Assembly (NCBI GenBank): GCA_910585865.1
Contig: CAJUGO010000001.1
Span: 309,856 to 373,855, forward strand
Length of the DNA: 64,000 bases
Direction of reading: 5' to 3'
DNA from: an uncultured Ruminococcus sp.
GTDB lineage: Bacteria; Bacillota; Clostridia; Oscillospirales; Acutalibacteraceae
Below the pieces are notes generated by a model, which was not told where the DNA came from, did no database searches, and was given only the letters and a program-made list of their open reading frames with translations. The position numbers and the translations under genes are program-made. Of this stretch, positions 7,405 to 17,474 are shown one piece after another; the stretch's first letter is position 1; each line of letters opens with the position of its first letter.

Positions 7405-9441
7405 TTATTTCTTAAAATATTCATCCAGCAAATCCTTTGCAACCTGCATAGCATATCTGCCTTTTACTCCGTTTTCTATTACCACTGATACTGCAACTTC
7501 CGGATTGTCAAACGGAGCATAACAAATAAATGTTGCGTGGTCAGATCCTGCATTTTCCGCCGTGCCCGTCTTTGCAGCAACTTTTATTTTGTAATTGCCA
7601 AACACAGAATACGCAGTACCGCTGCTATCCTGAGTAACATTAAGCATAGCGTTTCTTACAATATCAAGATTTTTTTTAGATATTCCGCAGTCACCCAAAT
7701 TCTCCGCAGGAAAATCCCTGACTTTCTCCGTATGCTCATAATTTGTTATCTTATCAACAATATGAGTTTTCAATCTGACTCCGTCATTGGCTATTGTTGC
7801 CGTATAAGCGGCTAACTGAATCGGCGTAAACGCGTTATCTGACTGTCCTATAGCTGCCTGAACTGTATTTCCTGCCTGCCATGAAGTACTGTCCCGTCCG
7901 GCAAGAGTACCCTTCGATTCCTCTATTTCAATGCCTGTATACTCTCCAAGTCCAAATTTTTGTGCATAGAGATACATTGTATTAATACCGAGCATTCTTC
8001 CCGTTTCGGCAAAAAAGTAATTGCACGACTGTATTGTTGCACCCGTTACATTTAAATCTCCATGATAATGCATGCATTTTACAATATTTGTAGGATAATA
8101 ATCATAATTTTGCTTGCAGAAAATCTCAGTCTTACTGTCTATTATCTTTTCTTCAAGTGCCGCTCCTGCAACACACGGTTTAAATACTGAACCGCAGGCA
8201 TAGCTTCCGACACACGCGCGGTTATACATTGGGGAATTTTCATCTTGCGAAAGCTTCACATAGTAACCGCCGTATTCACTGTATTTATTTAAATCATAAG
8301 TAGGGTAACTTGCTGATGCAAGCACGGAAAAATCTTTTACTGAAAGCATTACAACCGCACCTGAATCACAATCCTCGCCATGTCCTTTTTCACCATATGC
8401 CCGGCTCTCCAAAATTCCTTGGGCTTTTGCATCTTTAACATTTTGCTCAAGTGATTTAACCGCCGTCTTTTGAAGTTTTGAATCAATTGTAAGGTATATT
8501 GTGTTGCCGGGGCATGCATTTTCTGTTTCAACCGTATCAATAACCGTACCGTCAGAATTTCGCTGAATAACTTTTGTACCTCCCTTGCCTCTGAGCTCAT
8601 CCTCAAAAGCAAGTTCTATCCCAAACTTTCCTATTTTATCATCAAGGGAATAATCTTTATTATCAGCTGTAAGGGCCTTGTATTCATCTTCCGTAATTGA
8701 ACCCAGCGCCCCGATAATGTGAGGTGCAATATCCGGGTCTTCGGCGCCTCTTACAAGGTAAGTCTGTACATCTATACCGCTGATTCCCTGAGTGTTTTCA
8801 CATATTGCGCCTGCTGAACTTTGTTTTATATCCTTTGCAAAAATATACGGATTTGAATTTGAATACCTGTTGATTTCCATATTATAATGCACAGACACGA
8901 GATTTCTTGTTTGTACCGCATCATAATTTTCATTAATATTATATCTTTTTACAAGTTCTGAAAAACACTCTTCCGCATCAGTATTTTCATCCAAATCCAG
9001 AAATTCGTCAGAAAGCATATAATTTATTTCGTCTTTTTTATTGATTACATATGCATATGAACCGTCCGGATTAATCTTTATAGGAACAGTATCTTCCCAC
9101 TTGTCACCGGTCTTATTTATCAAATCAATTAGACTCAAAATTATGCTGTCCAACTTATCTTCTTCAATATAAAGCTTATCGAGCACAACCTTATAGTGTG
9201 TTTTGTTTACCACAAGACCTACTCCGTTGCAATCAAGAATTTCTCCCCTTGTTGCATCAGTCTTTTCAGTATAACCTGTTGAACGGTTTGCAAGCGACCT
9301 GTACTCTTCGCCATGGATAATCTGCCAGTCAACAAGCCTTAGCGCAAAGACAGAAAAAATTACAACTGTAATTATTAAGCACACTGTTATTCTTGACTTT
9401 TTGCCCTTATTATCTGTTTTTTTTCGTTTGACCGGCTGCAA
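7405..9441 (-). CDS. mrdA: Penicillin-binding protein 2, elongasome transpeptidase
   Basis: 678 residues from the TTG at 9441, six bases behind AGAGGTG; the GTG at 9450 would overlap the ribosome site. Class B PBP that cross-links peptidoglycan during lateral growth. One N-terminal membrane anchor (~20-42), then the dimerisation/pedestal region, then the transpeptidase domain with the SVFK tetrad (Ser ~418), SCN and KTG (Lys ~624) motifs. It is the last gene of the mreB-mreC-mreD-mrdA cluster, 28 bases after mreD. The glycosyltransferase partner rodA is not in the window. Confidence 0.93.
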   Translation of the reverse strand: MQPVKRKKTDNKGKKSRITVCLIITVVIFSVFALRLVDWQIIHGEEYRSLANRSTGYTEKTDATRGEILDCNGVGLVVNKTHYKVVLDKLYIEEDKLDSIILSLIDLINKTGDKWEDTVPIKINPDGSYAYVINKKDEINYMLSDEFLDLDENTDAEECFSELVKRYNINENYDAVQTRNLVSVHYNMEINRYSNSNPYIFAKDIKQSSAGAICENTQGISGIDVQTYLVRGAEDPDIAPHIIGALGSITEDEYKALTADNKDYSLDDKIGKFGIELAFEDELRGKGGTKVIQRNSDGTVIDTVETENACPGNTIYLTIDSKLQKTAVKSLEQNVKDAKAQGILESRAYGEKGHGEDCDSGAVVMLSVKDFSVLASASYPTYDLNKYSEYGGYYVKLSQDENSPMYNRACVGSYACGSVFKPCVAGAALEEKIIDSKTEIFCKQNYDYYPTNIVKCMHYHGDLNVTGATIQSCNYFFAETGRMLGINTMYLYAQKFGLGEYTGIEIEESKGTLAGRDSTSWQAGNTVQAAIGQSDNAFTPIQLAAYTATIANDGVRLKTHIVDKITNYEHTEKVRDFPAENLGDCGISKKNLDIVRNAMLNVTQDSSGTAYSVFGNYKIKVAAKTGTAENAGSDHATFICYAPFDNPEVAVSVVIENGVKGRYAMQVAKDLLDEYFKK

Positions 9442-9478
9442 ATGTCCCACCTCTCAACACTTACTGAATATAATAACT

Positions 9479-9982
9479 TCAATCGGATTTTCTGCTTATA
9501 AAACTGTTTAATAAATAAAAAGGAGCAATCATTGCAAGAGTATATATTATTCTTGCAATATAGTGATTAACAAATATATAGCCACACTCAGCTGTTCCTG
9601 TTAAAATATAAAACACAAAAAAATAAAGACATATAATGCATGGAATTACTATAGCCGAAATTATAAAAACAGAAACAAATGAGGGTACAAGATACTTTTT
9701 AAAAATATGTGCTTCAGCATAGCATATAACTGTCAGTAAAATTGCAAAAAAACCTATGCTTCCGCCTGTTCCGATATCTAAAAGCAAACCGCATACCGCA
9801 CCAAAGACAAGCGAAGGAATTTTATTCTCAACTGAAGCTATTGAAATTGCAGCAGGTATTAAAAAAAGCGGTTTGCTGCCAAATAGTTCCGGAACAAAAT
9901 TAGGTGTGCCCTGTATAACATATAAAATCAATATTTCAAGCGTATAGGCAAAATATTTAAAAAAAGTATAATTTACTTTCAT
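9479..9982 (-). CDS. mreD: Rod shape-determining protein MreD
   Basis: 167 residues with about five hydrophobic segments and short loops, the expected make-up of MreD, which links MreC to the elongasome in the membrane. The gene overlaps the end of mreC by four bases (ATGA-type coupling). Sequence conservation in MreD is low, so the assignment leans on position, length and topology. Confidence 0.88.
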   Translation of the reverse strand: MKVNYTFFKYFAYTLEILILYVIQGTPNFVPELFGSKPLFLIPAAISIASVENKIPSLVFGAVCGLLLDIGTGGSIGFFAILLTVICYAEAHIFKKYLVPSFVSVFIISAIVIPCIICLYFFVFYILTGTAECGYIFVNHYIARIIYTLAMIAPFYLLNSFISRKSD

Positions 9983-10809
9983 TTGGTTTTTACCTCGCCC
10001 TTACCGTCAAAATTTGTAATGACTGCTGCCGCCGAAACAGTGCGGATATCTTCGTACGGCTGAACAATTGCGTATCTTGTGGTGTCATAGGAATTAAATC
10101 TAAGTTCTTTTACTTTTCCTATAATCAGATTTTCGGGATATAACCCGCCGGTTCCCGAAGTAACAATTATATCACCCTGTTTAATCTTATTATTCTCCGC
10201 AATTTTTGTCAGCTGAGTAAGATTATTATCACTTAAAGAGGCACTTCCGCTGACAATTCCGCTGTCTTCGCTTTGCTTATCCAATGCTGCTGCCTTAGTA
10301 TCCGGAGAAAGTATAGTTTTTACCTTGCATGTAACCGCATCAACACTGCTTATCCATCCAATCAGACCGTTTTCCGTAATTACAGGATCATTGACTTTAA
10401 CTGAGTTGACAGCTCCTATATCAAGTGTAAATGAATAAAAATCATCATTCGTATCACGTCTTATAACAGTACCCGGACAAATTGTATAGGACGGATTCTC
10501 TTTTTTTAAATTATAATACTTCTGCAACCTTTTATTTTCTGCTTTAACATCATAATAGTCAACGAGCTGTTCTCTTAACTCTGCATTTTCTTGTTTCAGC
10601 CTTGCATTCTCATCTTTTATATCGGAAATACTTGCAGTATCATTGCTTGAGACAGCAGCGCTGACTTGTGAAAGTCCTTTTGTAAGACCATTAATTACAC
10701 TTGAAATAACAGAATTGTCTGCAAGAGAGAAAACACCCATCACCACAAGTATGACGAGCGTAATAATAAGAGCTTTTAAATTTTTATTATGTAAAAACTT
10801 ATTATTCAT
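9979..10809 (-). CDS. mreC: Rod shape-determining protein MreC
   Basis: 276 residues. A single membrane anchor (~12-32) is followed by a coiled coil (~62-100, heptad-like Leu/Glu pattern) and the two beta-barrel halves of MreC (~105-270). MreC organises PBP2, MreD and MreB at sites of side-wall synthesis on the outer face of the membrane. ATG start behind GGGAG. Lies between mreB (115 bases upstream) and mreD (overlapping). Confidence 0.93.
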   Translation of the reverse strand: MNNKFLHNKNLKALIITLVILVVMGVFSLADNSVISSVINGLTKGLSQVSAAVSSNDTASISDIKDENARLKQENAELREQLVDYYDVKAENKRLQKYYNLKKENPSYTICPGTVIRRDTNDDFYSFTLDIGAVNSVKVNDPVITENGLIGWISSVDAVTCKVKTILSPDTKAAALDKQSEDSGIVSGSASLSDNNLTQLTKIAENNKIKQGDIIVTSGTGGLYPENLIIGKVKELRFNSYDTTRYAIVQPYEDIRTVSAAAVITNFDGKGEVKTK

Positions 10810-10924
10810 AATTTCTCCCGTAACAAAAATTCAGATAACAGTATAATTTATTTAATTTGAAGTTCGATATTCCAAAAAGCCCGATAAATAAGCTCTTTGG
10901 AATACCCGTAAAAATTCTTTTTAA

Positions 10925-11935
10925 TCACCTGTTATGCTTGTACTGTACACCTGCGGGCTTAACAAGACGTCTTCCGGCACCGTCTACCACGCAGTCAAGA
11001 GGTCTTTCTGCAACATGAACGGGCATACCCGTCTGCTGCATCACAAGCATATCAAGCCCCCTGAGCAGCGCACCGCCGCCGGTAAGCATAATTCCGTGAT
11101 CAATAATATCAGCAGAAAGCTCGGGCGGTGTTTTTTCAAGCGTTGTCTTGATTGCTTCAACAATTGTCATAAGGGGATCTGCAAGTGCGTCCCTTACCTC
11201 CTGTGCAGTAATTGTTATGTCTTTTGGAAGACCGTCAACAAGATTTCTGCCCTTTACAACCATATTTTTTTCGTCCTCATAAGGATATGCCGACCCAATT
11301 TTGATTTTTATTTCCTCAGCTGTTCTCTCACCGATTAAAAGATTGTATTTTTTCTTTATATATGTTGAAATTGCCTCGTCAAATTTGTCGCCAGCGACCC
11401 GTACAGAACAGGCGGTAACAATATCACCCAATGAAATTACTGCAACCTCGCTTGTTCCTCCGCCGATATCCACAACCATACTGCCTGTCGGCTCATCAAC
11501 CGGCATCCCTGCTCCTATTGCCGCCGCCATTGGTTCTTCAATTAAAATAACCGGGGGCTTTGCTCCTGCCCTGGAAGCAGCGTCCTCAACAGCTTTCCTC
11601 TCAACCTCCGTGACGCCTGTCGGCATGCATATTATGACGCGGGGCTTACTAAAAATACCCGGTTTTACCGCCTTTTTAATAAAATGCTGCAACATTTTAG
11701 CCGTTATCTTAAAGTCTGCAATCACTCCGTCCTTAAGCGGACGAACTGCAACTATTGAGCCAGGCGTTCTTCCTATCATCTCTTTTGCCTGCGAACCAAC
11801 TGCAATCACATTATCTGTACTTAAATCTACTGCAACAACACTTGGCTCACGCAATATTATTCCCTTACCCTTCAGACAGACAAGTGTGTTTGCAGTTCCA
11901 AGGTCAATACCAATATCCTTTGAAAACGAAAACAT
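10925..11935 (-). CDS. mreB: Actin-like cell shape protein MreB
   Basis: 336 residues, the usual MreB length. Nucleotide-binding signatures are visible: [10 protein letters not shown] near the N-terminus (phosphate 1), [13 protein letters not shown] (phosphate 2) and [11 protein letters not shown] (adenosine). It polymerises under the membrane and guides lateral wall synthesis with the MreC, MreD and PBP2 encoded downstream. Start behind AAGGAGG. First gene of its operon, with a promoter candidate 100 bases upstream. Confidence 0.97.
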   Translation of the reverse strand: MFSFSKDIGIDLGTANTLVCLKGKGIILREPSVVAVDLSTDNVIAVGSQAKEMIGRTPGSIVAVRPLKDGVIADFKITAKMLQHFIKKAVKPGIFSKPRVIICMPTGVTEVERKAVEDAASRAGAKPPVILIEEPMAAAIGAGMPVDEPTGSMVVDIGGGTSEVAVISLGDIVTACSVRVAGDKFDEAISTYIKKKYNLLIGERTAEEIKIKIGSAYPYEDEKNMVVKGRNLVDGLPKDITITAQEVRDALADPLMTIVEAIKTTLEKTPPELSADIIDHGIMLTGGGALLRGLDMLVMQQTGMPVHVAERPLDCVVDGAGRRLVKPAGVQYKHNR

Positions 11936-12043
11936 TTTACAGCCTCCTTATTTGCTATGCTGTATTTTTCCCAAAATCACTCTTTTTACTACGTAAAAAA
12001 CATCACATTTGTTTTGTTTCTTCTCAGATACGTCTACTAATTT

Positions 12044-12072
12044 ATAATAATATAATCATTGTTGTTATGCAA
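12044..12072 (-). promoter_or_regulatory. Putative mreB operon promoter
   Basis: Minus strand TTGCAT (12072-12067), 17-base spacer, TATTAT (12049-12044). It is the best match in the 160-base gap between dut and mreB. Confidence 0.4.
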
Positions 12073-12095
12073 TGATAAATTGTCGAAATACACGG

Positions 12096-12545
12096 CTATT
12101 TTTTACCGGTAGAACCAAATCCGCCTTCACCTCTTAATGTATCCGAAAGTTCATCTGTTTCAACAACATCGGGTGTAAGTACCGGTGCAATTACCATTTG
12201 CGCCACTCTTTCAAAAGGCTCAATCGTATATGGCTTATCCGATACATTGCAAAGACCTGCGCATATTTCACCTCGGTAGTCACTGTCAATTACACCAACG
12301 CCGTTTGAAAGACAAATTCCGTGCTTTACTCCAAGTCCGCTGCGGGCATAAAGAAATGCCGCACATTTGTTGTCTGGAAGTTCTATTGCTATCCCTGTAG
12401 GCACAACGGCAAGCTGTCCGGGTGCAAGTGTAATACTTTGATCAATACATGCGTACAAATCCATACCTGCTGAACCGTTTGTAGCCCTTTGTGGTACTTT
12501 TGCATCTTTTCTAAGTTTTTTTATTTTTAGTTCCATTTTACTCAT
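12096..12545 (-). CDS. dut: dUTP diphosphatase
   Basis: 149 residues. Trimeric dUTPase that hydrolyses dUTP to dUMP and keeps uracil out of DNA. All five family motifs are readable: AGMDLYA, ARSGLG, GVIDSDYRGEI with the catalytic Asp, ERVAQMVI and the C-terminal RGEGGFGSTG. ATG at 12545 follows AGGA; a second in-frame ATG at 12536 also has an acceptable site. Single gene between mreB and the U32-family gene. Confidence 0.96.
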   Translation of the reverse strand: MSKMELKIKKLRKDAKVPQRATNGSAGMDLYACIDQSITLAPGQLAVVPTGIAIELPDNKCAAFLYARSGLGVKHGICLSNGVGVIDSDYRGEICAGLCNVSDKPYTIEPFERVAQMVIAPVLTPDVVETDELSDTLRGEGGFGSTGKK

Positions 12546-12702
12546 CCTTCATTTCCTGCAAAATTTGCAGTTTTTATTCATATTTTCTTTTAATTTTCTC
12601 TTTTAAAATTATCCTGAGGAAAATTAAAAATTTATTTTTCGTATAAAGAATTTTTTATTTTTCCTTTAAAAAATATTTACTTAATTTAACATTTTCAACA
12701 TT

Positions 12703-14766
12703 TTATTTAACGCCTCGTCTGTACAATCCTCGTGTGAATTTGTCTTTTAACATCGGAATTGCGTTTAAATCTTTAACATTTTCCACGGTTTCCACATAGT
12801 TTTCCACACTGAATCTCAGTGTATTGAAATTTGTGGAAAGATTTGAAATTTCTTCATGAGCAATAAAAAGGGGCACGCAATTTAAAATTTCCGTACAGTT
12901 TCCGTCGCAATTCAGAAAAAATTGTTTCCCTTTTCTATCCTTCATTTTTGAGTGATTTTTGCAGGTTTTGCAGTTTATATCCATACTCTTATTTGGACAG
13001 CAGCGACACAACATAAGAGGAAGATAACCGTAGCTTATTATACCTCTCGGAATACTTCCGCCAAGTGCATTTATTCGTTCAAAATTAAGCTCAAAACTTA
13101 ACTCAACATCTTTTATCCCATATTCCTGAGCCCACATTAAATCAAATGTATTTACCAAATTAAGACCAAATCCGCCGTGAAGTACAAAATCATGTTTTTT
13201 GGCTGTATAGACTGCACCTATGTTATGACACAGAACATCTTTAACACCTGCCTTTTTAACTTCTGCAAGCTGTTTTTCAATCTGTTCTTCTCTTCCGAAC
13301 ATCCCTCTAGGAACTTCTACACCTATGTGATAATTTTCAGAAATAAGGCGTTTTATTTCTTTTTCATTTGAAAAAAGAGGAATATATACTATTTCACAAT
13401 TCTTAAATGCAGTGCCAAGTTTAGTTCCCGCTGCTCTTGCACGTACAGTTTGTTTATTGGTGCCATTTAGTCTTTCCGGCATTACGACAGCAATATCATT
13501 TATTTTATAATTGTGAACCTTTGCTCTTTCTTTATCCAGCTCTTTCAGCACGTCTCTTCTTAAGGCGTTGATTAATGACATTGGAACTGATATATTGTCA
13601 TCAATATCCATTTTTATATTTTTAAAATTATAAGCTGTTCCGCCTGTTTTTTCAAGCTGTTTTCTGCATTTTTCTTCAGTTAGAGGTGTTTTTTCTGCTT
13701 GTTCGCATACTGATTTTGAAACTTTACACACTGTGTGAATTCCGTCTGTAACTTCAAATACCGGCGACTGTAAAGTTTTTGCCGTAAACTTTCCCCGGAT
13801 ATCAACATTTCGTATTTCATCCTTATAGGTGTTTCTTATTGATGAAAATATTTTTTCGTTTGCAGATACAACATCATCTTTTGTGCGCGTTCCAAACATA
13901 TTTTTGCCGATTCTCGACATAAAATAGCCATCCGTAAAACCGGTACGGGAAAACACTTGTTTCAATAAATTATCAGCTTCGTCACTGATAACTCCAAAAT
14001 CTCTCTGTTCTCTGCACGCTCTTACTGCCGCTGCAACATATTCAGGTCTTTTCATTCGTCCTTCAATCTTTGCAGATTTCACACCTATCTGCTGTAATGT
14101 TCCAATATGATTTACAAGACTATTATCTTTGAGACTGAGAGCGTATCCGTTATTTTGCTTTCCCACTGAAAAAGGCAGTCTGCACGGCTGTGCGCAGGCA
14201 CCGCGGTTTCCGCTGCGTGAACCAAGCATTGCACTAAAATAACATTGTCCCGATACACACATACATAATGCACCGTGAACAAATACTTCAAGCTCAACGG
14301 GAATTTCCGCCGCCTTTTTTATCTCATTTTTACTCATCTCACGCGATAAAACAACCCTTTTAAAACCCATTTCATATAAAGCCCTGACTCCTGACGCCGT
14401 ATGCACACTCATTTGAGTAGACGCATGCAGCGGCAATTCAGGTACAAGCATTTTTGCAAGCCTTGCAACACCCATATTCTGAACTATGAGAGCGTCAACA
14501 TCTGAATTTGCCGCAAGAATTATTGCAGATTTAAGATTTTGAAATTCATCATCAAAAACAATTGTATTTATGGTAACGTATACCTTTACCCCGTGAATAT
14601 GACAATATGAAACTGCTTTTTTAAGTTCGTTCTCATCAAAGTTTTTTGCGGACGCCCTGGCTGAAAAGGACTTTTCGCCGAGATATACTGCGTCTGCTCC
14701 GTTTCTTACAGCAGCAATTACACTGTCAAAACCGCCTGCCGGAGCAAGTATTTCTATTTTATTCAT
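12703..14766 (-). CDS. U32 peptidase-family protein (RlhA/YhbU-like)
   Basis: 687 residues from the ATG at 14766, which gives the family start MNKIEILAPAGG; a run of ATGs up to 14781 also exists. The N-terminal TIM-barrel-like U32 domain (~1-330) contains GACAQPCRLPF and a cysteine set compatible with an iron-sulfur cluster. A DUF3656-like middle follows, then a second half with RCCPNK and CKTC cysteines. E. coli RlhA of this family hydroxylates a cytidine in 23S rRNA; others are called collagenase-like proteases. An RNA-modifying role is more likely here but not shown. It overlaps the end of zapA by eight bases, so they form an operon. Confidence 0.88.
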   Translation of the reverse strand: MNKIEILAPAGGFDSVIAAVRNGADAVYLGEKSFSARASAKNFDENELKKAVSYCHIHGVKVYVTINTIVFDDEFQNLKSAIILAANSDVDALIVQNMGVARLAKMLVPELPLHASTQMSVHTASGVRALYEMGFKRVVLSREMSKNEIKKAAEIPVELEVFVHGALCMCVSGQCYFSAMLGSRSGNRGACAQPCRLPFSVGKQNNGYALSLKDNSLVNHIGTLQQIGVKSAKIEGRMKRPEYVAAAVRACREQRDFGVISDEADNLLKQVFSRTGFTDGYFMSRIGKNMFGTRTKDDVVSANEKIFSSIRNTYKDEIRNVDIRGKFTAKTLQSPVFEVTDGIHTVCKVSKSVCEQAEKTPLTEEKCRKQLEKTGGTAYNFKNIKMDIDDNISVPMSLINALRRDVLKELDKERAKVHNYKINDIAVVMPERLNGTNKQTVRARAAGTKLGTAFKNCEIVYIPLFSNEKEIKRLISENYHIGVEVPRGMFGREEQIEKQLAEVKKAGVKDVLCHNIGAVYTAKKHDFVLHGGFGLNLVNTFDLMWAQEYGIKDVELSFELNFERINALGGSIPRGIISYGYLPLMLCRCCPNKSMDINCKTCKNHSKMKDRKGKQFFLNCDGNCTEILNCVPLFIAHEEISNLSTNFNTLRFSVENYVETVENVKDLNAIPMLKDKFTRGLYRRGVK

Positions 14767-15316
14767 TTTTATCATCATCAAACAATGAATACTGTCTCAT
14801 TGGCACATAGCCGAGCAGCCTTTCATTTCTAATCTCTTCTTCACTTTTTATATGTTTATCATTTAAAACCTTTAAAGGTATTTCTTCTTGTTTCTTTGTG
14901 ACAGTTTTCGTTGGGTTTTTCTTTTTTAACTGCTCATTTTCAAATTTAAGCACAGCGAACTGCTTTTCAATTTCCTTTAGTTTTTTAGTAAGTTTAGTAT
15001 TTTCATTTATTGCCTCAGTCAGTTTTTCCTTGTATTCTTTGCACATTTTATTTAAATCATTTGTCTGCTGGATTATTTTATCTGCCTTTCCGACAAAATC
15101 CTTATTTTTTCTGACAGCTTTATTTCGGTCATCACAAAAATCAAGAGCAGCAAGCACAGCGCAGTCACGGGTGTCGAGCTGTTTACTGTTTTGAGCGGCC
15201 TTACGAATATGCCGCACCACCTCTTCTGCTACACTCTGGACATATTTTTCATCATCAGCCGTAATAAGCGCATAATTTCTGCCTTCAATTTGTACGCTTA
15301 TTCTTTTTTTAGTCAT
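14759..15316 (-). CDS. zapA: ZapA-like cell division protein with long coiled coil
   Basis: 185 residues from the ATG at 15316, eight bases behind AGAGG; an upstream GTG at 15325 lies inside the ribosome site. Residues ~1-95 match the ZapA domain (RISVQIEGRNYAL and a VLAALDFCDD helix), which bundles FtsZ filaments. Residues ~95-150 form a long Lys/Glu coiled coil, and a ~35-residue tail ends in MRQYSLFDD. It is longer than the classic ~100-residue ZapA, as in related clostridia. Translationally coupled to the U32-family gene. Confidence 0.85.
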   Translation of the reverse strand: MTKKRISVQIEGRNYALITADDEKYVQSVAEEVVRHIRKAAQNSKQLDTRDCAVLAALDFCDDRNKAVRKNKDFVGKADKIIQQTNDLNKMCKEYKEKLTEAINENTKLTKKLKEIEKQFAVLKFENEQLKKKNPTKTVTKKQEEIPLKVLNDKHIKSEEEIRNERLLGYVPMRQYSLFDDDKNE

Positions 15317-15343
15317 AAGATACACCTCTTCTTATAAATATCC

Positions 15344-15372
15344 ATTATAAATTATAATATATATTTTGTAAA
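15344..15372 (-). promoter_or_regulatory. Putative zapA promoter
   Basis: Minus strand TTTACA (15372-15367), 17 bases, TATAAT (15349-15344), ending 28 bases before the zapA ATG. Good sigma-A match. Lies in the divergent gap with the GH13 gene. Confidence 0.6.
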
Positions 15373-15451
15373 TATTAAAGAGTAATGTTAACATTGTAAC
15401 AATATTTTCCGTTCGTTACTTAATTGTTACTGCCCACATTAATTTTTAGCA

Positions 15452-15480
15452 TTGAAAAATCACTATATATATGATAGAAT
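15452..15480 (+). promoter_or_regulatory. Putative promoter of GH13 gene
   Basis: TTGAAA (15452-15457), 17-base spacer, TAGAAT (15475-15480), about 75 bases before the ATG at 15556. Confidence 0.55.
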
Positions 15481-15555
15481 TTAAATATATTTTGTTTATC
15501 TGCAACATAACAAATAAAAAACTGTGAATAGTATTTAATACGAGGATGTGATTTG

Positions 15556-17427
15556 ATGCCCGTTGTTTTTGATTCAAGAAAAATATATTATCGCTCTCCG
15601 TTTGGTGCTGTTGAACAAGGTACTAAAATTCATTTAAGAATACTCATACCAAAAAGTGAACATGCTCAAAAGGCAGAGCTTTGTGTAAAATACGATTACG
15701 ATTATAACTGGATGTTTACCAAGCTGTTGTGGTGCGGAAATTTTGACGAATCAACTGAAATTTGGGAATGTGATTTTACACCTGACAGAGTAGGGCTGTA
15801 TTGGTATGGATTTAAATTGACCTGTCCTCACGGCATTCGGTATGTTGTACCATCAGATGCTTACAAAAAAAGTTCAATCGAAGACTCTCCCGGAAGAAGC
15901 TGGCAGATCACCTGCTATAAAAAAGGTTTTGATACACCTAAATGGCCTGTGGGGGGAATTATGTATCAGATTTTCCCTGACAGATTTTATTACAGCGGTA
16001 TAGAAAAGAAAATTGACCGTACGGATTATCAGCGGAATAACGACTGGTATGCACTTCCGCAATGGCAGCCGAATGAAAAAGGAGAAATTACAAACAGCGA
16101 TTTCTTTATGGGGGACTTAAAGGGCATTACTCTAAAGCTTGATTATCTTGAAAATTTAGGTGTAAGCTGTATATATCTTAACCCTGTATTTGAAGCTTAT
16201 TCCAATCATCGTTATGACACGGGTAATTATTCAAAAATTGACCCCATTTTGGGCACAGAAGAAGATTTTAAAATTCTGTGTGCTGAAGCAAAAAAAAGAG
16301 GTATACATGTAATTAACGACGGTGTATTTTCTCACACCGGTTCAGACAGCATATATTTTAACAGAAACGGAAAGTATGGTGACGGAGGAGCTTATCGTGA
16401 CAAAAACTCACCATATTATAGTTGGTATAAATTCAATGACTGGCCAAATAATTATAATTCTTGGTGGGGCTTTTATACTTTGCCGGAAGTAATAGAAACC
16501 GACCCTGCTTTTAATGAATATATTAACGGTAAGGAAGGAATTATTAAAAAATGGATGCAATGCGGCAATTCAGGATGGAGACTTGACGTTGCCGACGAGC
16601 TTCCTGATGAATTTATGGAAAAACTCAGAAAATCGGTTAAAGAAGAAAATCCTGAGGCGTTTATTGTAGGTGAAGTATGGGAAGATGCGAGCAACAAGGA
16701 AAGTTACGGCGCAAGACGTAAATTCCTGTTAGGGGAACAGCTTGATTCGGTTATGAATTATGTTTTTAGAAATGCAATTTTGGATTTTTGCAGAGGACAG
16801 AATGCAAGGTATACAATGGACGCCATTATGAGCGTTATTGAAAATTATCCCCGTCCAGTTTTGCGCGTTCTTATGAACTCACTTTCTACTCACGACACTG
16901 AACGTGCACTTACTGTTATAGCCGGAGAACCTTTAAACGGCAGAGACAGAAAGTGGCAGTCTGAAACACATCTGAGTCAGGAACAGCGTATGACAGGTAT
17001 AAAACTGCTCAAGGTTGCAGTTGCTATGCAATATACTCTTCCCGGATTTCCCTGTGTATATTATGGTGATGAAGCAGGAATGGAAGGTTACCGTGATCCG
17101 TTTAACCGCTGCTGCTATCCATGGGGGAAAGAAAACAAGGAGCTTATTGAATGGCACAAACAGCTGGGTGATTTACGCAAATCATGCTCTGCTCTCTGGG
17201 ATGGTGAATTTTTTAATGTATACGCTGAAGACAGGCGACTCTCGTATATTCGTCATGATGACAGAACCTCATTATATTGTACATTTAATTTGTATGACCA
17301 TGAGGTTGTTATTGATCCGCCTCCCGGATACTCAGATGCAACTGCAGTACTCGGTTCAAGACTTGAAAACGGAAAGCTTTATGTACCTCCGCTGTCACCG
17401 GCATTTATTTTAATTGAACTGGCATAA
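15556..17427 (+). CDS. GH13 alpha-amylase/neopullulanase-type glycosidase
   Basis: 623 residues from the ATG at 15556, ten bases behind GAGG. No signal peptide, so it acts in the cytoplasm, probably on imported alpha-glucans. An N-terminal beta-sandwich (~1-125, CBM34-like position) precedes the TIM barrel. Catalytic residues are visible: nucleophile D344 in GWRLDVADE, acid/base E373 in VGEVWED and D447 in STHDTE. Region I reads DGVFSHTG with Ser in place of the common Asn. A C-terminal beta-domain follows. The neopullulanase/cyclomaltodextrinase subfamily is likely from the architecture; exact substrate unknown. Confidence 0.9.
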   Translation: MPVVFDSRKIYYRSPFGAVEQGTKIHLRILIPKSEHAQKAELCVKYDYDYNWMFTKLLWCGNFDESTEIWECDFTPDRVGLYWYGFKLTCPHGIRYVVPSDAYKKSSIEDSPGRSWQITCYKKGFDTPKWPVGGIMYQIFPDRFYYSGIEKKIDRTDYQRNNDWYALPQWQPNEKGEITNSDFFMGDLKGITLKLDYLENLGVSCIYLNPVFEAYSNHRYDTGNYSKIDPILGTEEDFKILCAEAKKRGIHVINDGVFSHTGSDSIYFNRNGKYGDGGAYRDKNSPYYSWYKFNDWPNNYNSWWGFYTLPEVIETDPAFNEYINGKEGIIKKWMQCGNSGWRLDVADELPDEFMEKLRKSVKEENPEAFIVGEVWEDASNKESYGARRKFLLGEQLDSVMNYVFRNAILDFCRGQNARYTMDAIMSVIENYPRPVLRVLMNSLSTHDTERALTVIAGEPLNGRDRKWQSETHLSQEQRMTGIKLLKVAVAMQYTLPGFPCVYYGDEAGMEGYRDPFNRCCYPWGKENKELIEWHKQLGDLRKSCSALWDGEFFNVYAEDRRLSYIRHDDRTSLYCTFNLYDHEVVIDPPPGYSDATAVLGSRLENGKLYVPPLSPAFILIELA

Positions 17428-17433
17428 AAATTA

Positions 17434-17462
17434 GCGCAGACATCACTTGTCTGCGCCTTTTT
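17434..17462 (+). terminator. Intrinsic terminator after GH13 gene
   Basis: Perfect 8-bp stem GCGCAGAC/GTCTGCGC with a 7-base loop followed by CTTTTT. Confidence 0.9.
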
Positions 17463-17474
17463 AAGGGAATATAT

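Noticed and set aside
11301..11996. 231-codon open frame on the plus strand opposite mreB
   Set aside because: It is the antisense shadow of a highly conserved gene, has no ribosome site and no family resemblance.
12777..12840. Cluster of TTTCCAC-type 9-mers resembling DnaA boxes
   Set aside because: They are the codons of a repeated Val-Glu-Asn (SVENYVETVENV) in the U32-family protein and lie 18 kb from dnaA; coincidence of coding.
15384..15396. AATGTTAACATT palindrome in the zapA/GH13 divergent gap
   Set aside because: A 12-base AT-rich palindrome is not rare in this genome and has no second copy nearby.
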